A stretch of DNA of 60,937 nucleotides, taken from NCBI GenBank assembly GCA_003577305.1, contig QEVL01000013.1, positions 1-60,937 on the forward strand. Reading direction: 5' to 3'. The DNA comes from Burkholderiales bacterium. Lineage in GTDB: Bacteria; Pseudomonadota; Gammaproteobacteria; Burkholderiales; Burkholderiaceae_E. The notes beneath the pieces were generated by a model that saw only the letters and a program-made list of their open reading frames with translations, made no database searches and had not been told where the DNA came from. Each line of letters begins with the position of its first letter. The stretch's first letter is position 1. A program made the position numbers and the translations under genes. This document shows positions 1 through 7,493 of the stretch, in pieces.

Positions 1-431
1 CCCTTGGTGCCGCCTGTGACGGTGATGTCGCTGGCGGCGAAGCCGGTGACCGGTTCGCTGAAAGTGAAAGTGAAGGTGACCGGCCCGGTGGCGGTGCCCC
101 CCGCGTCGTCGGCGATCGTCAGCGTGGGTGGAGCGGTGTCGAAGGGCTGAGTCACCGAAACCGGGCCGAAGTTCGGGTTTCCGGTCAGGTCGGTCGCCAC
201 GCCTGCAGCCACCGAGACGACGATGTCGCTGGCCGAACCGGCCGTGGGCGTCACGACCAGCGTATAGACGCTGCTGCCACTGGTGCCGGTGAATGCACCC
301 TTGCTGCCGTTGGTCACCGTGATGTCGCTGGCGGCGAAGCCGGTGACCGGTTCGCTGAAAGTGAAGGTGAACGTGACCGGTCCGGTGGCAGTACCGGGAG
401 TGTCGTCCGTGATGGTCACCGTCGGCGCCGA
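1..431. repeat. Near-identical 297-bp tandem repeats inside the adhesin gene
   Basis: Two adjacent Ig-domain units (135-431 and the start of another at 1-134) align with an exact offset of 297 bases, or 99 codons. The stretch that encodes the strand FTFSEPVTGFAASDITVT is almost the same at DNA level. More copies probably continue to the left of the window. Confidence 0.8.
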
Positions 432-2186
432 GCGGTCGATCGTGATCGCCAGCGGCGTCGAGGCAGACGACACGTTGCCGACCTGGTCGGTGACGGTCGC
501 GGTCAGCGTCTTCGTTCCGCCCGGGCCGAGCGACGAGGTCGTGAGGTCGACGTAGCCCGCCGACACGTCGGTTGCCAACAGTTGGGCCGTGGCGACGGCA
601 GTGCTGCTGCTGCGGATCGTGACCGCATCGCCGGTCACGGCGCCGGTGCCGGTGAGCGTCACGCGGATCGTCGGCGTGTCGTCGTTGGTGATCCCGTCGC
701 CCTTCGTGCCCGAGTCGCTGTCCGGGTTCAGTGCGATCGACGGCGCGCCCGGTTTGACGCGGTCGATCACCACCGGCTGCGTGGCCTCGACGCTCGTCGT
801 GCCGGCGGGGTTCACGTAGGTCACGCGCACCGTCTGCGTGTCGTCGGCGGGAATGTCGGCGGGTGCGAATTCAACCGACCACGCGGTTCCGGTCACGGTG
901 GCGGCGCGCGGTGCGAGGCTTCCCCATTGCACGCTCACCGGCCGGTCGGCGTAGGCTGCGTCGAGTGTCCCGGAAATCGTGACGGAATCGCCGGCCTCGT
1001 CCGCATTGATCATGTTGTCGCCGGCGATCGTCGCGATCGTCGGTGCCGGGGGGAGAGTGGCGTCGACCCGCAGTGTGGCCGACACCCGGTCGCTCGCGTT
1101 GCCTGCCAGGTCGGTGGCGAACACCGACACAGCGGTTGTGCTCACGTCACCCAGCTTGCCGCCGGGCAGCGAGCCGCTGGCGGGCGCGTTGCCTGTGTCG
1201 ACGCTGTAGGTGCGGGAAGAGAGCGCCGTGGTCGTCCACCGGACGTCGGGTGTGCCGTCGCGGTTCAGGTCGAGTTCCACGGTAACGATCGAGCCGGGCT
1301 CGGCGGATCCGTATATCACCGGCGTCGTATCGTTCGTCAGCAGCGGACTTACGACGGTGGGCCGCGGCGGTGCCTGGGTGTCCAGCGTCAGCCGGGCGGT
1401 GGTCAACGCGCTCGCGTTGCCTGCTGAGTCGACCGCGCGAGCCGATATCGACGTGGTGACGCCTTCGGCGATCGTCGGCATCGTGCCCGTCACAGGCGTG
1501 GCGGTGGCGGTATTCACCGACCAGGTTCCGTTCGAGGCGACCGTGGTTTCGAAGGTGACGTCTGCGATGCCGTCGCTGCCCACGTCGAGCGTGAGCGTGA
1601 GCTTCGCTCCGCGCTCGGCGGTGCCGGAGATCGTCGGCCTGGACTGGCTGGTGTACTCGCCGCTGGTGATGACCGGTGCATCGGGCGGTGTCGTGTCGGA
1701 TGACTTGCTGCCCGAGCCGCCCCCTCCGCCGCCCGCCCCGCCGACGATTGCGAGTCCGCCCACGACCCCGAGCAGCGGCTTGAACGAGAACTCGGTGTCG
1801 CGTGCCGCCACGGCTTCGGAGGCCGTCAGGCCCGACGCGTACATCAGGAATCCGCCGTCGGGCAGCGAAGCCACCGGCTGGGTGGACGGGGTGACCGCCT
1901 CGTCGGGCGTGCCGCCGATGTTCTCCATCGACATCGAACAGGGCTCCTGCGGCGTGCAGCGGGTGAAGAAGCCCTGCAGCGAGACGCTCTTTTCTTCGGC
2001 AAGACCCTCGACGACGAGATCGCCGTCGACGCGCTTGACCAATGCGGCCGGCGACACCCGTCCGCCGGCATCGTTGAGGAGGCGGTAGCGTAGACCGGGT
2101 TCTGCCGGTATCACGGTGGCCGCATCGGCAAGCGGCACGCGCCGCACCGCACCGTTGGCGGCAATCGCCTCCAGGATGATCGCCAT
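1..2186 (-). CDS. Giant Ig-repeat surface adhesin, N-terminal 728 residues (BapA/RTX-adhesin type), partial
   Basis: An uninterrupted minus-strand frame runs from ATG at 2186 (GAGG about 8 nt upstream) off the left edge. The first ~150 residues look like the prefix domain of Bap/LapF-type adhesins (begins MAIILEAIAANG). A glycine-rich linker follows near residue 152, then tandem Ig-like domains of about 95-110 residues. The last two carry the FTFSEPVTGF signature of bacterial Ig-like domains found in very large type I-secreted adhesins. There is no signal peptide, as expected for type I secretion. The C-terminal repeats and secretion signal lie outside the window. Its position beside an exopolysaccharide locus suggests a biofilm-matrix role, which is inference. 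Family assignment is by recognisable repeat pattern only. Confidence 0.8.
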   Translation of the reverse strand, partial: MAIILEAIAANGAVRRVPLADAATVIPAEPGLRYRLLNDAGGRVSPAALVKRVDGDLVVEGLAEEKSVSLQGFFTRCTPQEPCSMSMENIGGTPDEAVTPSTQPVASLPDGGFLMYASGLTASEAVAARDTEFSFKPLLGVVGGLAIVGGAGGGGGGSGSKSSDTTPPDAPVITSGEYTSQSRPTISGTAERGAKLTLTLDVGSDGIADVTFETTVASNGTWSVNTATATPVTGTMPTIAEGVTTSISARAVDSAGNASALTTARLTLDTQAPPRPTVVSPLLTNDTTPVIYGSAEPGSIVTVELDLNRDGTPDVRWTTTALSSRTYSVDTGNAPASGSLPGGKLGDVSTTAVSVFATDLAGNASDRVSATLRVDATLPPAPTIATIAGDNMINADEAGDSVTISGTLDAAYADRPVSVQWGSLAPRAATVTGTAWSVEFAPADIPADDTQTVRVTYVNPAGTTSVEATQPVVIDRVKPGAPSIALNPDSDSGTKGDGITNDDTPTIRVTLTGTGAVTGDAVTIRSSSTAVATAQLLATDVSAGYVDLTTSSLGPGGTKTLTATVTDQVGNVSSASTPLAITIDRSAPTVTITDDTPGTATGPVTFTFTFSEPVTGFAASDITVTNGSKGAFTGTSGSSVYTLVVTPTAGSASDIVVSVAAGVATDLTGNPNFGPVSVTQPFDTAPPTLTIADDAGGTATGPVTFTFTFSEPVTGFAASDITVTGGTK

Positions 2187-2242
2187 GTTTCGCTACCTCG
2201 CCCTGACTCTGTTGTTCGTTCGATGGCGATCCGGCTCGCCGT

Positions 2243-2264
2243 CGCCGTGCGACTTCGCACGGCG
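2243..2264 (-). terminator. GC-rich hairpin after the glycosylphosphotransferase gene
   Basis: A 9-bp stem (CGCCGTGCG / CGCACGGCG) with a 4-base loop lies between the stop of the gene at 2286 and the adhesin start. It has no T-run on the minus strand, so it may only be a pause or mRNA-end structure. Confidence 0.35.
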
Positions 2265-2285
2265 GCCCCCGGCGCTGCGGCGTCG

Positions 2286-3692
2286 TCAGTAGGCGTTGGG
2301 GTCGCGGAAGGCGTCCAACACCGTCCTGTAGATGATCCACAGGTCGAGGCGCAGCGACCAGTTGCGCAGATACTCCAGATCATACTGGATGCGCGCTTCC
2401 ATCTTGTCGAGCGTGTCGGTCTCGCCGCGCGCGCCGCTGATCTGCGCGAGCCCCGTGATGCCCGGCTTCACCTTGTGCCGGATCATGTAGCCCTTGATCA
2501 GCTTGCGGTACATCTCGTTGTGGGCCACGGCGTGCGGGCGCGGGCCCACCACGCTCATCTTGCCCTGCAGCACGTTGAAGAACTGCGGCAATTCGTCCAG
2601 CGAGCTGCGCCGCAGGAAGCGGCCGAGCGGCGTGATGCGGTCGTCGTCCTTCGTGGCCTGCCTGATGTTGGCGCCGTCTTCCTGTACCTTCATCGTGCGG
2701 AACTTCCAGACCACGATCTCCTGGCCGTCCAGCCCGTAGCGGCGCTGCTTGAACAGCACCGGCCCCGGCATGGTCAGCCTGATCGCGGCGGCGACCGCCA
2801 GCATCACCGGCGAGAAGACGAGCACCGCGGCGGCCGCGACGCACAGGTCGGAGAGCCGCTTGATCACGCCCGTCGTGCCGTGGAACGGCGACTCGCAGAC
2901 CGCGACCACCGGCATGCCGACCATCGTGTCGACCCGCGCCTGGATGATGTCCATCATGAAGATGTCGGGCACGAAGAAGATCGACGCGGTGGTGTCGCGC
3001 AGCGAATCGAGCAACTGCAGGATGCGCGGCTGCGAGGCCATCGGCAGCGCGATGAAGATCTGGTCGACCCGGTTGGCGCGCACGTAGTCGGCCACGCGAT
3101 CGATGCGGCCGAAGATGGGCGCCTCGGTCACGTTTCCGAGGCGGGCCGCGTCGCGGTCGTCGAAGAATGCCGCCACGCGCGTCTGCGCGAACGGATCGCT
3201 GGTGAGCTGGCTCGCCAGTGCGCGTCCGAGCGTGTTCGCGCCGATCACGACCGCCACGTGCTCGCCGCGCAACGCGATCAGCTTGGGCACGAGAAACGGC
3301 GACACCCAGTGCGCCGCCGACTGCAGGGCCGGTGTCGCGATGAACCAGGTCGCCAGCACGTTGTGGTCGAACACCCGGATCATGTCGATCGTCAGCCCGA
3401 ACACCAGCAGCAGGCTCACGACCAGCGCCCAGCTGCCCGCGATCTGGCGCAGCATGCCGCGCGTTCGCTGCCTGAACGGCACGGTGGCCGGGTAGGTCAG
3501 CGAGAACACCAGGGCCGCCAGAATCATTTCCGCCGCGCCGATTTCCCGGCCCCAGGCGAGTGTCGACCCGAACAGGCACGCCACCGCCAGCAACGGATCG
3601 ACGACCGACTTCGCGAAGTCGGTCAGGCTCCGGGCGCCGAGCCGGACGAATGGGCGGGCGGCCATCAACTGTCCTGTGCGGGGATCGTTCAT
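2286..3692 (-). CDS. Undecaprenyl-phosphate hexose-1-phosphate transferase (WcaJ/EpsB-type initiating enzyme)
   Basis: This 468-residue membrane enzyme transfers a sugar-1-phosphate from a nucleotide sugar to undecaprenyl phosphate, the first step of exopolysaccharide repeat-unit assembly. N-terminal hydrophobic helices precede a CoA-binding/Rossmann-like region (VVIGANTLGRALA) and a C-terminal bacterial sugar transferase domain. That domain shows VWKFRTM, the conserved LRRSSLDELPQFFNVLQG block, VVGPRP, and KPGITGLAQISGARG. Length matches the polyprenyl glycosylphosphotransferase family. ATG at 3692 is used because it directly precedes the first membrane segment; the in-frame extension upstream has no family character. 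It is divergent from the EPS genes starting at 3887, so both sides probably share the 3693-3886 promoter region. Sugar specificity cannot be read from sequence. Confidence 0.9.
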   Translation of the reverse strand: MNDPRTGQLMAARPFVRLGARSLTDFAKSVVDPLLAVACLFGSTLAWGREIGAAEMILAALVFSLTYPATVPFRQRTRGMLRQIAGSWALVVSLLLVFGLTIDMIRVFDHNVLATWFIATPALQSAAHWVSPFLVPKLIALRGEHVAVVIGANTLGRALASQLTSDPFAQTRVAAFFDDRDAARLGNVTEAPIFGRIDRVADYVRANRVDQIFIALPMASQPRILQLLDSLRDTTASIFFVPDIFMMDIIQARVDTMVGMPVVAVCESPFHGTTGVIKRLSDLCVAAAAVLVFSPVMLAVAAAIRLTMPGPVLFKQRRYGLDGQEIVVWKFRTMKVQEDGANIRQATKDDDRITPLGRFLRRSSLDELPQFFNVLQGKMSVVGPRPHAVAHNEMYRKLIKGYMIRHKVKPGITGLAQISGARGETDTLDKMEARIQYDLEYLRNWSLRLDLWIIYRTVLDAFRDPNAY

Positions 3693-3886
3693 CGGACTTG
3701 TTCGAGACCCGGCATCTTGGCACGGCTGCGGATGGAAAAACTCGTTCGATGCTGCTAACCTAGCCGCCGTCGACGGGGCATTTCGACTGGTGAAATGAAT
3801 CCCGTCAGCTGACCACGGCAATCGACGACGCAATGATGCGGGGTCGGGCGAAGCACCGGAAGGTAATATTTCTCGAAGGGATCCAC

Positions 3887-5188
3887 ATGCGTAATTCCGG
3901 CACCAACCTGGCTCGCTGCCTTGCAGTTGCCCTGCTGCCCCTGGCGCCTGCGGCTGCGCTGGCACAGAGTTCGCTGACCGAGCTCGCGCAGCCCTGGTAC
4001 AACCCCTATGGCATCGCGCCCCTCGAGATCTTCAGCCAGGACCGCGACGTGCTGCAGTTGCACGCCGGGCTCGAGTTCGAACACCACAGCAACCTGTTCG
4101 CGCTTCCCGACGGCGTGAATCCGTACGCGATCTACGGCAAGTCGAAGCGGGCGGACACGATGGTCCGGGCGCTGGCCGGCGTCACTTTCGACCGGCAGGT
4201 CAGCCTGCAGCGCTTCCGGCTCGACGCGTCGGTGCTGCCGGTGAAGATGCTCGAGTATTCGCGCTTCGACAACGTCGGCTTCTCCGGCGGCGGGCACTGG
4301 GACTGGGCGATCGGCCGGCCGTACTTCGGCACCCTGGGCGTGCGGCTCACGCGCGCGGCCACGCCGTTCGGCAACTACTACATCGACCGCGAGAACATCG
4401 AACGCCGCGCGAAGGTCTACGGCAGCGCCGGCATGCGGCTCACGCCCGACCTCGCCGTTTTCGTCGGGGCCGATTCCGAGACGCTCGACAACTCCTACAG
4501 CGGCGTGCAGTCGGCCGATTACCGGTTCCTCAGCACCGAAGCGGGCGTGCGTTTTTCGCGTGCCGGCGCCCGCACCGTCGACCTGGTGTGGCGCCGCACC
4601 AGCGGCGACTACCCGAACCGCCAGGTTTTCGACACGCTCGGCAACCTGCTGCCCGGCGCGATCGACAACGAGTTCACGCAGAACGCGTTCCTCGCGCGCC
4701 TGCAGGTGCGTCCTTCCGACGACAGCACGTTCGGCGGGCAGATCGGCTACACGAAACGCAAGTTCGACAACGTGTCACAGCGCGACTTCAGCGGGCCGAC
4801 CGCCGGAGTGAACATCGAGTGGCGTCCCACCGGCCTGCTGACGATGCGCGCCGAACTCATCCGCGACATCCAGTCGGAAGAACTGCTCACCGCCAGTTAT
4901 GTCGACCAGACGACGCTCAGACTGCGGCCCAGTTTCCGGTTGAGCGGCAAGATCGTCCTCAACGGCCTGGCGTCGGTGATGCGCGCTTCGTACAAAGGCG
5001 ATCCTTCGGTCACTACCGGGCCGACGCGCAAGGACGACTACCGGGTGTTCGGCCTCGGCCTTGGCTACGAGTACTCGCGCACGATCCGCGTGAACCTCGA
5101 CGCCCGCCGTGTCACCCGCACCTCCAACGTCGCCAGCGTCGAATTCGACGACAACGTGGTCTCGGCAAGCGTTCTGGCGAGTTTCTGA
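3887..5188 (+). CDS. Outer-membrane beta-barrel protein of the EPS locus (EpsL-like)
   Basis: The 433-residue product has a clear signal peptide (cleavage after ALA, before QSSLTEL). The rest is rich in alternating amphipathic strands with many aromatic and arginine residues and ends in ...VVSASVLASF; a terminal Phe is typical of outer-membrane barrels. ATG 3887 is preceded by GAAGGG at a good distance. It is the first gene of the plus-strand EPS operon and precedes epsE. In betaproteobacterial eps clusters a barrel protein called EpsL occupies this position, so a role in polysaccharide export or anchoring is likely. The exact family was assigned by architecture and context, not by a specific motif. 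Confidence 0.7.
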   Translation: MRNSGTNLARCLAVALLPLAPAAALAQSSLTELAQPWYNPYGIAPLEIFSQDRDVLQLHAGLEFEHHSNLFALPDGVNPYAIYGKSKRADTMVRALAGVTFDRQVSLQRFRLDASVLPVKMLEYSRFDNVGFSGGGHWDWAIGRPYFGTLGVRLTRAATPFGNYYIDRENIERRAKVYGSAGMRLTPDLAVFVGADSETLDNSYSGVQSADYRFLSTEAGVRFSRAGARTVDLVWRRTSGDYPNRQVFDTLGNLLPGAIDNEFTQNAFLARLQVRPSDDSTFGGQIGYTKRKFDNVSQRDFSGPTAGVNIEWRPTGLLTMRAELIRDIQSEELLTASYVDQTTLRLRPSFRLSGKIVLNGLASVMRASYKGDPSVTTGPTRKDDYRVFGLGLGYEYSRTIRVNLDARRVTRTSNVASVEFDDNVVSASVLASF

Positions 5189-5327
5189 CCGACGGCCCGG
5201 CGTCGCGGCCGAAGGTCGCGGCGCAGCCGAGCCACGGTCGGACGCGCTGCGAGCATTCGGTCACGAGCGGGGCCGCCCGGTGCCGTTATCATCCGCGGTA
5301 TTGCAACCTCGTTGGGCCGACAGCTCC

Positions 5328-6140
5328 ATGTTCGCGAAACCGCTGATCCGCGTCCTGCTGACTTCATTGGCGTTGCTGTTCGCTGCGCTGGCGCACGCAC
5401 AGGCCGACGGCCGGGTCGATTACCGCCTCGGCCCGGGCGACATGGTGCGCATCCAGGTGTTCCAGCAGCCCGACCTGACGGTCGAGGCGCGCGTCTCCGA
5501 GAACGGCGTGATCTCCTATCCGCTCCTCGGGGTGATCCGCATCGGCGGGCTGTCTCCGACCGACGTCGAGCGGCTCATCGCGCAGCGCCTCATCGACGGC
5601 AACTTCCTCAAGAGCCCGCAGGTCACGCTGAACGTCACCCAGTTCCGCAGCCAGCAGGTGTCGGTGCTGGGCAACGTGGCCAAGCCGGGACGCTACGCGC
5701 TCGAGACGACCGGCATGCGCCTGTCCGAAGTGCTGGCGATGGCCGGCGGAGTCACGCCGTCCGGCGCCGACCAGGTGGTCCTCATGACCACGCGCGGCGG
5801 ACGCATGCAGCGCATGGAGATCGACCTGGTCGAGATGTTCACCGTGGGCGACCTCTCGCGCGACATGCCGCTCGTGGCCGGTGACGTGATCTACGTCGAT
5901 CGCGCCCCGCAGTTCTACGTCTACGGCCAGGTTCAGCGGCCGGGCATGTACGGCCTCGATCGCGGCATCACGGTCGCGCAGGCGATCGCCAAGGGCGGCG
6001 GCCTCACCCTGCGCGGCACCGACAAGGGCGTGCGCGTGCACCGGCGCTTCGGTGGCAACACCGTGCAGGTGCTCGAGCCGAAGCTCGACGACCTGGTCAA
6101 GCCCGACGACCTGATCTTCGTGCGCGAAAGCGTGTTCTGA
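5328..6140 (+). CDS. epsE: Polysaccharide export protein EpsE (Wza-like, SLBB domains)
   Basis: The 270-residue protein has a cleavable signal peptide ending in ALAHAQA and no lipobox cysteine, unlike Wza. The polysaccharide export domain follows (YRLGPGDMVRIQVFQQPDLT, the conserved GD(x)(V/L)xIxVF block), then two SLBB/soluble ligand-binding repeats (VSVLGNVAKPGRYAL and FYVYGQVQRPGMYGL). It should form the periplasmic/outer-membrane channel through which the polymer leaves. Length and domain order fit the EpsE subfamily that pairs with EpsF/EpsG. ATG 5328 was chosen because it opens the signal peptide. Confidence 0.92.
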   Translation: MFAKPLIRVLLTSLALLFAALAHAQADGRVDYRLGPGDMVRIQVFQQPDLTVEARVSENGVISYPLLGVIRIGGLSPTDVERLIAQRLIDGNFLKSPQVTLNVTQFRSQQVSVLGNVAKPGRYALETTGMRLSEVLAMAGGVTPSGADQVVLMTTRGGRMQRMEIDLVEMFTVGDLSRDMPLVAGDVIYVDRAPQFYVYGQVQRPGMYGLDRGITVAQAIAKGGGLTLRGTDKGVRVHRRFGGNTVQVLEPKLDDLVKPDDLIFVRESVF

Positions 6141-6253
6141 ATCACGGGCCGGACGCGAAGATTGCCTTCTCCGAGAACCCGCAAGGAGGCTTGGCGGCTG
6201 CTCGCGTGTGCCACCGAGCGCAGGTCGGGGGGCGTGCCCAGGCGGACGATCAA

Positions 6254-7189
6254 ATGCGTGCTGTAAAAGTGAAAGCGAGCGACGTGCAGGAAGAGATGGC
6301 CACGCATGGCATGCCGGCCAGCGCGGCATCGCGGGAGAACGCCCTGCCGCGTACGCGGGGCAGGATGCGTCGGGACGTCATCGGTGTCCCGATCGACGTG
6401 CTGGCTTGGGATCAGGCCCTGGGTAGCCTTTGCGAGTGGTCCGCACGCAGGGATTCGAAGGTCGTGTGCATCGTCAATGCCCATTCTCTGGCGTTGGCGC
6501 GCGAGGATTCAGGGTTCCACCAGGTTCTTGCCGAGTCCGACATGGCTACGCCCGATGGAATGCCGGTCGTCTGGATGTTGCGTTGTCAGGGAGCGAAGGG
6601 GCAGCCACGCATCGATGGCCCGGAACTGATGTGGCGGTATTGCGCCGAAGCAGAACGGCGGGGCAATCCCATCTTCCTGTATGGCAGCACGGAGGACACC
6701 CTCAGCAGGCTTCGCGAGAAGTTGCGGGCTGCCTTCCCGAAACTGCGAATTGCCGGGGCTCATTCGCCCCCTTTTCGGCCCCTGAACAGCGAGGAAGACA
6801 GAGCTATTGTCCAGGCCATCAATGCATCGGGAGCGGGGCTGGTCTTCGTCGGCCTTGGATGTCCCCGGCAAGAGCGATGGATGCGGGAGCACCGTGGGCA
6901 GGTGCGCGCGGTCATGGTTGGTGTAGGCGCAGCCTTCGATTTTCATGCGGGCATAGTGAGGCGGGCACCGTCGTGGATGCGTTCCATCGGCTTGGAGTGG
7001 CTTTTCCGGCTGGGACAGGAGCCGGGACGCCTGTGGCGCCGCTATTTCACTTATAACACCAAGTTTGTGGTCCACGCTGTGATGCAGCTTGCCGGTCTTG
7101 GCCGATCATGGCCGCGCAAGTCTCCTGGCACGTCGATTGAATCTGATCTCCAGCGAAGCGAGCGCAACGCCCTCTCGAACAAGAAGTGA
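6254..7189 (+). CDS. WecG/TagA/CpsF-family glycosyltransferase
   Basis: The ~250-residue core begins at DVIGVPIDVLAWDQAL and carries the family signatures VNAHSLALAR, ATPDGMPVVW, FLYGS, VGLGCPRQERWM and GVGAAFDFHAG. These enzymes (GT26) add the second sugar to a polyprenyl-linked intermediate at the inner membrane face. The start is uncertain: ATG 6254 and ATG 6296 (AGGAAG upstream) are both possible, and the first 40-50 residues lie outside the conserved fold. Base composition is visibly less GC-rich than flanking genes, which may reflect transfer of this locus. The gene sits between epsE and the copolymerase in the same direction. Confidence 0.9.
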   Translation: MRAVKVKASDVQEEMATHGMPASAASRENALPRTRGRMRRDVIGVPIDVLAWDQALGSLCEWSARRDSKVVCIVNAHSLALAREDSGFHQVLAESDMATPDGMPVVWMLRCQGAKGQPRIDGPELMWRYCAEAERRGNPIFLYGSTEDTLSRLREKLRAAFPKLRIAGAHSPPFRPLNSEEDRAIVQAINASGAGLVFVGLGCPRQERWMREHRGQVRAVMVGVGAAFDFHAGIVRRAPSWMRSIGLEWLFRLGQEPGRLWRRYFTYNTKFVVHAVMQLAGLGRSWPRKSPGTSIESDLQRSERNALSNKK

Positions 7190-7493
7190 TCAACCACCAG
7201 GCGCTTCGGCCCTCTGAACATACGCCCGGATTGGTGCACTTCTTCGCGCATGGAACGTCGCATCCGGAATTCCGATTCGGCGGCAAACGTCGGCTTCTGG
7301 CGTATCCGCTTCGGCTTGGCGCAGCGCGGGGGCGATTCTTCTGTCCCGATCCTCGGCGTTCGACGACCGCGTCGAGCGGCTGCCGAAAGACAGTCAGTGC
7401 GTGACTTATCCCCTGAGCCGAGGAAATGAATCGGGAGATAATTCGTTGGTCGGGCGCCGTCGGCGTTGTGACCACCGCTTCGGAGTCTAGTAG
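7190..7493. other. 304-bp gap between the WecG-type gene and the copolymerase gene
   Basis: No convincing gene, terminator or repeat is seen. Composition is less GC-rich than average. A possible 23-codon upstream reading frame (ATG 7426, stop 7495-7497) overlaps the next start codon as ATGA, but its ribosome site is poor. Confidence 0.4.

Noticed and set aside
3716..3735. Sigma-54-like TGGCAC element upstream of the EPS operon
   Set aside because: A TGGCAC hexamer is present but the -12 GC element is missing at the required spacing.
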